From Victivallales bacterium (GTDB lineage Bacteria > Verrucomicrobiota > Lentisphaeria > Oligosphaerales > Oligosphaeraceae), in NCBI GenBank assembly GCA_017963875.1, contig JAGCTA010000489.1, positions 1-5,754 on the forward strand: DNA of 5,754 bases, given 5' to 3'. The notes beneath the pieces were generated by a model. It did no database searches. It was not told the DNA's origin and was given only the letters and a program-made list of their open reading frames with translations. A program made the translations under genes and the position numbers. This document shows, piece after piece, positions 1 through 4,279 of the stretch. The stretch's first letter is position 1. Every line of letters starts with the position of its first letter.

Positions 1-297
1 CCACGCCTTCCCCGCGATATCCCAGCAGGCGACTTCAATGGCACAGACGCCGCCCGCCTGGCGCGAATCGCCACCAAACTGCTTGATTCTGCGGAAAATC
101 TTCTCCACATTGCAGGGGTTCTCGCCGAGAATGCGGCTCTTGAGCATGGCTGCATACGTTCTGCTTGAAGCATCGCGGACTTCGCCATAGCCAACAATGT
201 CACTATTCGTGTAAACTTTGACAAGCGTACAGCGCTTGGGCGCGCCGTCGATGTCCGCAAAACGTACATCGGTAATTTTCAAGTCATTGGGGTTCAT
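1..297 (-). CDS. Mandelate racemase / muconate lactonizing enzyme family protein (enolase superfamily), N-terminal 99 residues, cut by window edge
   Basis: Seen: an open frame from an ATG at 295-297 running off the left edge. The translation has the N-terminal capping-domain pattern of the mandelate racemase branch of the enolase superfamily: a 'VxVYTNSDIVGYGEVRD' strand-turn near residues 28-43, then 'LGENPCNVEKIF' and 'AIEVACWDIAGKAW' at the visible end, which leads into the barrel domain. Family knowledge: these enzymes remove the alpha proton of a carboxylate substrate using Mg2+. Members include sugar-acid dehydratases, racemases and epimerases. The Lys/His bases and the three metal ligands would lie beyond the window, so the reaction cannot be decided. 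The start is well fixed by GGAGG 7 nt upstream. The ATG overlaps the stop of the IclR gene as ATGA, implying coupled translation. Inference: a sugar-acid dehydratase-like enzyme controlled by that regulator. Confidence 0.88.
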   Translation of the reverse strand, partial: MNPNDLKITDVRFADIDGAPKRCTLVKVYTNSDIVGYGEVRDASSRTYAAMLKSRILGENPCNVEKIFRRIKQFGGDSRQAGGVCAIEVACWDIAGKAW

Positions 298-1007
298 AGT
301 GTTTCCTCCATTTTTCGAGCAACCTGCATCAGCAAGTCCGACTGTATTTTCAAATCTGTAAAAGCATCAGAGCCGCCAATCAATGTTAAAGCGGCGACCA
401 CCCTCCCCCCACGATGCAACGGCGTTGACATCGCAAGTATATTCCAACGTGTCAGTTTCTCGCTGAAAAGCCACCCCTGTTGTCTAATCGTCTCGATTCT
501 CGTGGCAACGATGGAAAAGGAATGTTCTTCAAGCGAAGCGTCGGTATGCTCGCAAAGTGCCTGAACTTCATCCAAGGGCGAATCGCATAGCAATGCCGCA
601 CCGACCGTCCCCTCAACGACTGGAAAACGCGTGCCTGCCTTCAGAGAGATGCCAAAAGGCTTTGGAGAGTCTGCGCGAAGCAATGTCAACTGGCTGTCAC
701 CCTCGCGAATGGATAGTTTCGCAGCAAGGCCGCTTTCATGGGACAATGCTTCCAATCTTGGTTTCAAGTTATTCAGATATATGGAATTACAATGCTCAGA
801 CAACTGACGGAATGCGGCTGAAATCTCGAATAATCCTGATGTGTCGCGATAAATCCACCCATGCATCAGCAACGTCTGGACGGCACGATAACAGGTCGTC
901 GCACTGATTTCACATATATCAGTAAGTTCCTGGATGCTTCTTGGCGACTCGGCCAAGGCTTCCATTATCCGTATCAGTTTATCAGCACCAGGAATTATGT
1001 TTTTCAT
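294..1007 (-). CDS. IclR-family transcriptional regulator
   Basis: Seen: 237 residues, the usual length for the family. Residues ~8-56 form the winged helix-turn-helix, with a recognition helix around 'SATTCYRAVQTLLMHGWI' (35-52). The rest matches the IclR effector-binding domain: 'LKAGTRFPVVEGTVGAALLC' around 121-140, and the C-terminal 'QQGWLFSEKLTRWNILAMSTP' followed by 'GGRVVAALTLIGG'. Family knowledge: IclR proteins are dimers or tetramers that bind a small carbon-source-derived ligand, and they mostly control adjacent catabolic genes and themselves. The downstream enolase-superfamily gene overlaps its stop codon, making it the obvious target. No Shine-Dalgarno sequence precedes the ATG (AATTATTTCAAAT), so initiation may be weak. 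A strong promoter lies ~40 bp upstream, and a 13-bp inverted repeat covers the start codon and the promoter spacer. The ligand cannot be read from the sequence. Confidence 0.93.
   Translation of the reverse strand: MKNIIPGADKLIRIMEALAESPRSIQELTDICEISATTCYRAVQTLLMHGWIYRDTSGLFEISAAFRQLSEHCNSIYLNNLKPRLEALSHESGLAAKLSIREGDSQLTLLRADSPKPFGISLKAGTRFPVVEGTVGAALLCDSPLDEVQALCEHTDASLEEHSFSIVATRIETIRQQGWLFSEKLTRWNILAMSTPLHRGGRVVAALTLIGGSDAFTDLKIQSDLLMQVARKMEETL
305..309 (-). promoter_or_regulatory. Ribosome binding site of the enolase-superfamily gene
   Basis: GGAGG on the minus strand, 7 nt before the ATG at 297. It lies inside the last codons of the IclR gene (ATG GAG GAA ACA CTA TGA), so the downstream enzyme can be initiated by ribosomes finishing the regulator or independently. 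It decides the start at 297. Confidence 0.8.
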
Positions 1008-1069
1008 ATTTGAAATAATTTGTTTTCTTATTTGGAATAAAGAATAATATAGTATGATATGAAAAACAT
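997..1069. repeat. 13-bp perfect inverted repeat spanning the iclR start codon and promoter; candidate operator pair
   Basis: ATGTTTTTCATAT at 997-1009 is the exact reverse complement of ATATGAAAAACAT at 1057-1069. One arm covers the first codons and ATG of the regulator gene; the other fills most of the -35/-10 spacer. The centres are 60 bp apart, close to a whole number of helical turns. The promoter-side arm lies upstream of the predicted transcription start, so this cannot be an RNA hairpin of the iclR message; a DNA-level role such as repressor binding or looping is more likely. A smaller inverted repeat, TTTCA-TATT-TGAAA (1002-1015), overlaps the first arm. The AT-rich context raises the chance of coincidence. 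Confidence 0.5.
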
Positions 1070-1074
1070 GTCAA
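1046..1074 (-). promoter_or_regulatory. Sigma70-type promoter of the iclR-enolase operon
   Basis: On the minus strand, TTGACA (1074-1069) is a perfect -35 box. A 17-nt spacer separates it from TATATT (1051-1046), which matches the -10 consensus at 5 of 6 positions. Transcription would start near 1039, leaving a ~32-nt AT-rich leader before the ATG at 1007. It sits in the 163-bp gap between mutY and the regulator gene. Confidence 0.75.
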
Positions 1075-1120
1075 ATAGAGAATGTTCAGTTTTCCATAGA
1101 GGTCGATTAGGCTTATCTTA

Positions 1121-1140
1121 TTGGCATGTACAATTGCCAA
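1121..1140. repeat. Short inverted repeat (TTGGCA-N8-TGCCAA) upstream of the iclR promoter
   Basis: Perfect 6-bp arms, TTGGCA at 1121-1126 and TGCCAA at 1135-1140, with an 8-nt spacer. It lies ~47 bp upstream of the -35 box and ~27 bp past the end of mutY. No T-run follows on either strand, so it is not a good terminator. It could be an upstream operator. Weak evidence. Confidence 0.3.
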
Positions 1141-1166
1141 CTCTCATGGAGAAATTGAGCGAATTC

Positions 1167-1186
1167 AAAATCAGGCATTCGCCTGA
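1167..1186 (-). terminator. Probable weak intrinsic terminator overlapping the mutY stop codon
   Basis: On the minus strand TCAGGC-GAAT-GCCTGA forms a 6-bp stem with a 4-nt loop, directly followed by TTTT. The TGA stop of mutY is the last three bases of the 3' arm. It lies at the right place to end transcription of mutY before the iclR promoter. The stem and U-run are short, so read-through is likely. Confidence 0.45.
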
Positions 1187-2235
1187 AGAGCCTCGAATAT
1201 CTTGTGGTTCGCCTTTGGGAAAGCGTAGTTCTGGATTTCTGAAAGGCTGATCCAGCAATGGGGACGGTCTGTGTTGATTTTTCGGCTGTCACCTGAAATG
1301 ACGCATGAAAAGGCGTGCATTGTGATTTTAAAGTGACTGTAGGAATGCCTTACGACCGCGATTTCCTTTCCAAGCGTAATTTCAAGGCCTGTCTCTTCCC
1401 GTACTTCCCTGACAACCGCCTCTTCGGATGTCTCGCCAGTCTCCAGTTTTCCGCCTGGAAACTCCCAAAGTCCGCCTAGCATCTGATCTTCGCCACGCTT
1501 CAATATGAGGAACCTCTCCCCGTCATAAATGACTGCGACTGCGACATGATAGTGGGGTACAGGGGCTTTTTTCCGCTTTTTGGGGAAATCCTGCGGGCTG
1601 CCTGAAGCGAATGCCTTGCAAAATGCCTTGACAGGACAATGTCCGCAATCTGGTTTGTTCGGATGACAAATGAGAGCCCCCAGTTCCATCATCGCCTGAT
1701 TGAAATAGGATGGATTGCCGATGTCCGCCATCAAGCCTAGCAGTTCCTGATAATGCCTGTGTTTCGCCGCATCTGAATCAATGAGAGTTTCGTCAGCGGC
1801 CATACGTGAACGGATGCGAAGCACGTTGCCGTCCACGACAGGATAATGACCGCCGAATGCGATGCTTGATATTGCGGCGGCTGTGTAATTGCCGATGCCA
1901 GGCAATTTGACCAGTTCGGCTGGATTTTCAGGAAAACAACCGAGTCGCTTGATTTCCTGTGCGCATTGGTAAAGGTGGCGTGCACGAGAGTAGTAGCCTA
2001 ATCCTTCCCATAGTTTGACGACTGAATCCATGTCTGCGGCAGCCAGGTCGTCAATTGTCGGGTATTTTTCCATGAAGCGGTTGAAATATGGGACGACAGT
2101 GGCGACCTGAGTCTGCTGCAGCATGAATTCAGAAACCAACACGCGATAGGGTGTTGGTTCGTCACGCCACGGAAGAGTACGGCAATTTGCTTCAAACCAA
2201 TTGATTAGGGAATTTGTCCACTCCGAAGAAGACAT
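1171..2235 (-). CDS. mutY: Adenine DNA glycosylase MutY with an intact C-terminal Nudix box
   Basis: Role: removes adenine mispaired with 8-oxoguanine in DNA. Seen: 354 residues, normal length. Catalytic Glu36 lies in 'SEFMLQQTQV'. The helix-hairpin-helix is 'LPGIGNYTAAAI' (111-122) and the catalytic Asp135 follows in 'VVDGNVLRI'. The [4Fe-4S] cysteines are 190, 197, 200 and 206 (C-x6-C-x2-C-x5-C). The C-terminal MutT-like domain starts near 228 and includes 'HSYSHF' (297-302), matching the 8-oxoG-reading loop of MutY. Odd: residues 262-284 keep the full Nudix signature G-x5-E-x7-REVxEExGL, which is degenerate in E. coli MutY. An in-frame TAA lies just upstream, and the next Met (38) would delete the catalytic Glu, so the ATG at 2235 is the start, with a distant GAGGAA (13 nt). 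The gene begins 62 nt after the secreted-protein gene and may share its transcript. Confidence 0.97.
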   Translation of the reverse strand: MSSSEWTNSLINWFEANCRTLPWRDEPTPYRVLVSEFMLQQTQVATVVPYFNRFMEKYPTIDDLAAADMDSVVKLWEGLGYYSRARHLYQCAQEIKRLGCFPENPAELVKLPGIGNYTAAAISSIAFGGHYPVVDGNVLRIRSRMAADETLIDSDAAKHRHYQELLGLMADIGNPSYFNQAMMELGALICHPNKPDCGHCPVKAFCKAFASGSPQDFPKKRKKAPVPHYHVAVAVIYDGERFLILKRGEDQMLGGLWEFPGGKLETGETSEEAVVREVREETGLEITLGKEIAVVRHSYSHFKITMHAFSCVISGDSRKINTDRPHCWISLSEIQNYAFPKANHKIFEALQANA

Positions 2236-2297
2236 GGCTTAGGGATGATTCCTCGTACTGATTCCGTGACGTTTTTTCGATTATGCGTTTTTCGTGT

Positions 2298-2930
2298 TTA
2301 TCTGCGTCCGCAGAATCCTGGTCCACTCGGACGATGTCCACCATGGAAACTCGGACGGGGAGCACTGTGGAAACTCGGACGGGGAGCACTGTGGAAACTC
2401 GGGCGAGGAGCGCTGTGGAAACTCGGACGGGGTGAACTGTAGTATCTGAAGTGCGGACCGCCTGTAATCGGTGGTGCTGGGCGATGATAATACCCAGGAC
2501 GGTTGTAATACCATCCGTATGAACGGTATGTTGGATAGGAATAATAGTAGTCGTAACTATATGTCGGACATGTGTAAATAGTTGAGACGGGAACAACGGC
2601 AGGAGCCTCGACGACAGGTGCTGTCACCACAGGTGCTGTCACCACAGGTGCTGTCACAACTGGCGTTGTCACAACTGGTGCTGTATATGTGTAACTGCAA
2701 CTTGGCGTCGTCGTCACAATAGGCGCAGGGACAACAGCGTTTGAATATGAGTAAGATGGCGTTACAACAACTCTTGGAGTAACGGCTCTTGCGACATTTG
2801 CCACGGTATTCACGATATCCAGTGCCGTATAAAGCCCTGGATGGCGATAATGGCAATGCTGTGCATTTGCGACTGACACGGTGACGAAGAGGCTGGCCGC
2901 GATTAAATAGAGCATTCTTTTGTGTTTCAT
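2298..2930 (-). CDS. Secreted low-complexity protein of unknown function, Tyr/Pro-rich with tandem repeats (paralogue A)
   Basis: I do not recognise a named family. The ATG at 2930 is chosen over one 12 codons upstream (2966) because AGGAGG lies 9 nt before it and a clean signal peptide then begins at residue 1. Seen in the 210 residues: signal peptide ~1-23 ending 'SVANA'; core motif 'RHPGLYTALDIVNTVANV' at 29-46; a Val/Thr/Pro stretch with 'VVTAP' units; a Tyr-rich segment ('YSYDYYYSYPTYRSYGWYYN'); four 'SAPRPSFH'-type octads near the C-terminus; and a basic Cys-containing tail 'GFCGRR'. The few cysteines could form disulfides after export. The core motif is nearly identical in the next gene upstream (end 2998), so the two arose by tandem duplication. 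No catalytic or membrane-anchor signature is visible. Inference: a periplasmic or surface protein, perhaps structural. Confidence 0.85.
   Translation of the reverse strand: MKHKRMLYLIAASLFVTVSVANAQHCHYRHPGLYTALDIVNTVANVARAVTPRVVVTPSYSYSNAVVPAPIVTTTPSCSYTYTAPVVTTPVVTAPVVTAPVVTAPVVEAPAVVPVSTIYTCPTYSYDYYYSYPTYRSYGWYYNRPGYYHRPAPPITGGPHFRYYSSPRPSFHSAPRPSFHSAPRPSFHSAPRPSFHGGHRPSGPGFCGRR
2344..2439 (-). repeat. Four tandem copies of a 24-bp unit, coding for SAPRPSFH-type octads
   Basis: Units at 2344-2367, 2368-2391, 2392-2415 and 2416-2439. The first two are identical and the others differ by a few bases. Period 24 is a multiple of three, so gain or loss of a unit keeps the reading frame of the secreted-protein gene. 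Copies are contiguous with no spacers. Confidence 0.95.
2614..2688 (-). repeat. About five tandem copies of a 15-bp unit, coding for VVTAP pentads
   Basis: Units begin at 2614, 2629, 2644, 2659 and 2674. The first two are identical (ACAGGTGCTGTCACC on the plus strand), the third differs at one base, and the last two diverge more. In frame with the secreted-protein gene, so length changes would add or remove 5-residue blocks. Confidence 0.9.
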
Positions 2931-2939
2931 TTTGTCATG

Positions 2940-2945
2940 CCTCCT
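2940..2945 (-). promoter_or_regulatory. Ribosome binding site fixing the start of secreted protein A
   Basis: AGGAGG on the minus strand, 9 nt before the ATG at 2930. It rules out the upstream in-frame ATG at 2966, which would put the ribosome binding site inside the coding sequence and bury the signal peptide behind charged residues. Confidence 0.85.
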
Positions 2946-2965
2946 GCCCCAGGCGACCTGGGGCA
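2945..2965 (-). other. Stable 9-bp intercistronic hairpin abutting the ribosome binding site
   Basis: TGCCCCAGG and CCTGGGGCA are perfect complements around a 3-nt loop (TCG on the minus strand). Seven of nine pairs are G-C. It sits in the 67-nt gap between the two secreted-protein genes; the 3' arm ends at the first base of AGGAGG. No U-run follows on the minus strand, so it is not an ordinary terminator there. It could protect the upstream message from 3' exonucleases or tune initiation of the downstream gene. On the plus strand it is followed by TTTGTTTGT, but no plus-strand gene needs a terminator here. Confidence 0.7.
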
Positions 2966-2997
2966 TTTGTTTGTATTGTTAGGTGAAATCTACGGAG

Positions 2998-3474
2998 TTA
3001 CCAGCGGCGGGGTGGCGGGGGTGGAATGGGATGATACCTGTGATGCACTCCAGGCGCGGGTCTGCCATAGACTGGCGGTGGAACGACCACAGGTGCGGGC
3101 CGCACGATTACTGGCGCGGGTGGTGGGGGCGGAGTCACAACCACGGGCGCGGGCTGGACAACGACTGGCGCAGGCGCGGGCTGGACAACGACTGGCGCAG
3201 GGGCGGGCTGGACAACCACGGGTGCGGGTTGGGGAGGCGGCACGACAACGGGCGCGGGCTGCGGTGCAACGACGACATTCGGCTGGTTCAATGCTCCAAC
3301 GACATTGGCAACGGTGTTGACGACATCAAGTGCAGTGTAAAGTCCAGGATGACGGGTGTTGCCGTGATGGTAGCCATGACCGCCAGGGCCAGGTCCATGA
3401 TGATGCCCCGCGTATGCGGTGGTGCCAATTGCGATGACTGCGATGACTGCGATTGTTTTCAATGCTTTCTTCAT
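2998..3474 (-). CDS. Secreted His- and Pro/Val-rich repeat protein of unknown function (paralogue B)
   Basis: No named family recognised. Seen in the 158 residues: a clear signal peptide (MKK, hydrophobic 8-18, 'TTAYA' before a cut after Ala22); a His/Gly-rich segment 23-38 with six His; the core motif 'RHPGLYTALDVVNTVANV' at 41-58; then ~80 residues dominated by 'QPAPAPVVV' and 'PAPVVV' units; and a Pro-rich basic end 'PPPPPRRW'. The start is supported by AAGGAG 8 nt upstream. The core motif and its DNA are shared with the next gene (2930 to 2298), while the flanking repeats differ, showing an old duplication in which the low-complexity parts diverged. It opens the cluster after a 184-bp spacer and is probably first in its transcript. 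Inference: an exported periplasmic or envelope protein; the Pro/Val repeats look like an extended linker, and metal binding by the His segment is possible but unproven. Confidence 0.85.
   Translation of the reverse strand: MKKALKTIAVIAVIAIGTTAYAGHHHGPGPGGHGYHHGNTRHPGLYTALDVVNTVANVVGALNQPNVVVAPQPAPVVVPPPQPAPVVVQPAPAPVVVQPAPAPVVVQPAPVVVTPPPPPAPVIVRPAPVVVPPPVYGRPAPGVHHRYHPIPPPPPRRW
3151..3231 (-). repeat. Tandem 27-bp repeats coding for QPAPAPVVV nonads
   Basis: Copies at 3151-3177 and 3178-3204 differ by a single base. A third at 3205-3231 shares only its first dozen bases closely. More degenerate Pro/Val units continue on both sides within the same gene. The period is a multiple of three and keeps the frame. 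Confidence 0.9.
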
Positions 3475-3658
3475 GATGTGTTCTCCTTTCTTTATTGTTT
3501 GGTGGAAAAATAATGTTTTTTCAGTCGCCCCATCGGGCTTTCACTAACTAATAGCATGTCATTATTGAAAATTCTAATTGTTTTTAAAAAAATGTTTGAT
3601 TTTTACAATGATTTATTCCACTTTTCCCCAAAGGATGGATTCAAGCGAGGCGGTTATA
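3475..3658 (-). other. 184-bp AT-rich intergenic spacer, presumed leader of the secreted-protein cluster
   Basis: It lies between the recO stop and the start of secreted protein B. The stretch 3550-3620 is very AT-rich (A- and T-runs on both strands). I find no promoter close to consensus; the best minus-strand candidate is a poor extended -10, TGCTATTAG (near 3550-3558), without a convincing -35. A 4-bp all-GC hairpin, GCCC-CATC-GGGC, lies at 3527-3538. No recO terminator with stem and U-run is visible, so the cluster may partly be read from the upstream operon. Confidence 0.4.
3483..3488 (-). promoter_or_regulatory. Ribosome binding site of secreted protein B
   Basis: AAGGAG on the minus strand, 8 nt upstream of the ATG at 3474. 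It fixes the start and agrees with a signal peptide beginning at residue 1. Confidence 0.85.
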
Positions 3659-4279
3659 CTAAAAAGCAGGCAGGATGCAATCCGTCTGTCGCAGTACGCC
3701 AATTGTCCAGTCGCGGATGGCGAGCCAGTTCTGCTTCTGGAGTGCGGGGACATCACCTCCCAGCGCCATCTGCAAAAGCAACTGGCATTGTGATTGACGA
3801 CGCACATCCCCTTCCATTTGAGGTAGCATGCCATTTTCCTGCATATATACTAGCAGAACGCCAGTCAGAATCGCGGGAACAGGCAAGACCGTTTTTGCCA
3901 GACGTGAAAACGCCACAGATACCGCACGAAAATAATACTCCGTCGGCATGCCAGGCAGGACGTTAGTCAGGCTAAACTGACTCAACCAGCAGGCACAACT
4001 GTATCTCTCGTAATCATGGCTGACTGCGCTGAAATCATCCACCAGTTCAGCGGAAACGCATTTCTGCAATTCCCTAGATGACGGAACGTATTTGACTTTC
4101 AGATGACAAAAAAGTCTGAAAGGAGTCACGCCTCGGCGACCGCTGCCCTTTCCTCCATGGATCGCAAAAGACAGTTTTCCGAGTTCTGGAGTGAATCCCG
4201 CTGCAATCAAGGAATTTTCTCCATACTGCGTCACACGAAGCACGAGAAATTCGGTTTCAATGGTATCGCTTTCAGTCAT
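3659..4279 (-). CDS. recO: DNA repair protein RecO
   Basis: Role: mediator in RecF-pathway recombination; with RecR it helps load RecA onto SSB-coated single-stranded DNA and anneals strands. Seen: 206 residues. The N-terminal OB-fold pattern is recognisable: 'ETEFLVLRVTQYGENSLI' (8-25) then 'FTPELGKLSFAIHGGKGSG', the family's usual '...E..VL....YGE.d.iv..ft.e.Gkl...akG.r' opening with basic residues for DNA contact. It is followed by 'VTPFRLFCHLKVKY' and an all-helical C-terminal half containing 'LVDDFSAVSHDYERYSCACWLSQF'. No Cys4 zinc-finger motif is visible, and the length is shorter than E. coli RecO (~240), so the C-terminal end is compact. The ATG at 4279 overlaps the end of the M42 peptidase gene by 8 nt (ATGACTGA) and lacks a strong Shine-Dalgarno, pointing to translational coupling. 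Confidence 0.85.
   Translation of the reverse strand: MTESDTIETEFLVLRVTQYGENSLIAAGFTPELGKLSFAIHGGKGSGRRGVTPFRLFCHLKVKYVPSSRELQKCVSAELVDDFSAVSHDYERYSCACWLSQFSLTNVLPGMPTEYYFRAVSVAFSRLAKTVLPVPAILTGVLLVYMQENGMLPQMEGDVRRQSQCQLLLQMALGGDVPALQKQNWLAIRDWTIGVLRQTDCILPAF

Noticed and set aside
557..907. Plus-strand open frame of 116 codons
   Set aside because: Entirely antisense to the well-supported IclR gene; the translation shows no domain.
1059..1250. Plus-strand open frame of 63 codons starting ATGAAAAACATG in the mutY-iclR gap
   Set aside because: No ribosome binding site or recognisable protein. Its last 80 bases are antisense to the conserved mutY C-terminus, and its start is explained by the 13-bp inverted repeat that mirrors the iclR start.
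2301..2314. Hairpin TCTGC-GTCC-GCAGA at the end of secreted protein A, considered as a terminator
   Set aside because: Only 5 bp, and followed on the minus strand by an A-rich sequence without a U-run.
2344..2439. Regularly spaced repeats considered as a CRISPR array
   Set aside because: Copies are contiguous without spacers, in frame inside a gene, and there are no cas genes nearby.
2192..2856. Alternative minus-strand frames across the first secreted-protein gene and into mutY
   Set aside because: Low-complexity products of reading the same tandem repeats in another frame, with no start signal or conserved motif.
2931..2966. Upstream ATG at 2966 as the start of secreted protein A
   Set aside because: It would include the hairpin and AGGAGG in the coding region and place a charged 12-residue extension before the signal peptide; the ATG at 2930 has ideal ribosome binding site spacing.
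2922..3513. Two long plus-strand frames rich in Arg/Ala/Gln or in Gly/Asp/Asn repeats
   Set aside because: They are shadows of the Pro/Val repeat gene on the minus strand. That strand has a signal peptide, a good ribosome binding site and a conserved paralogue motif; these frames have none.
3527..3538. GCCC-CATC-GGGC hairpin in the leader before secreted protein B, considered as a riboswitch or terminator part
   Set aside because: Only 4 bp, with no flanking conserved riboswitch core that I can recognise and no U-run on the coding strand.
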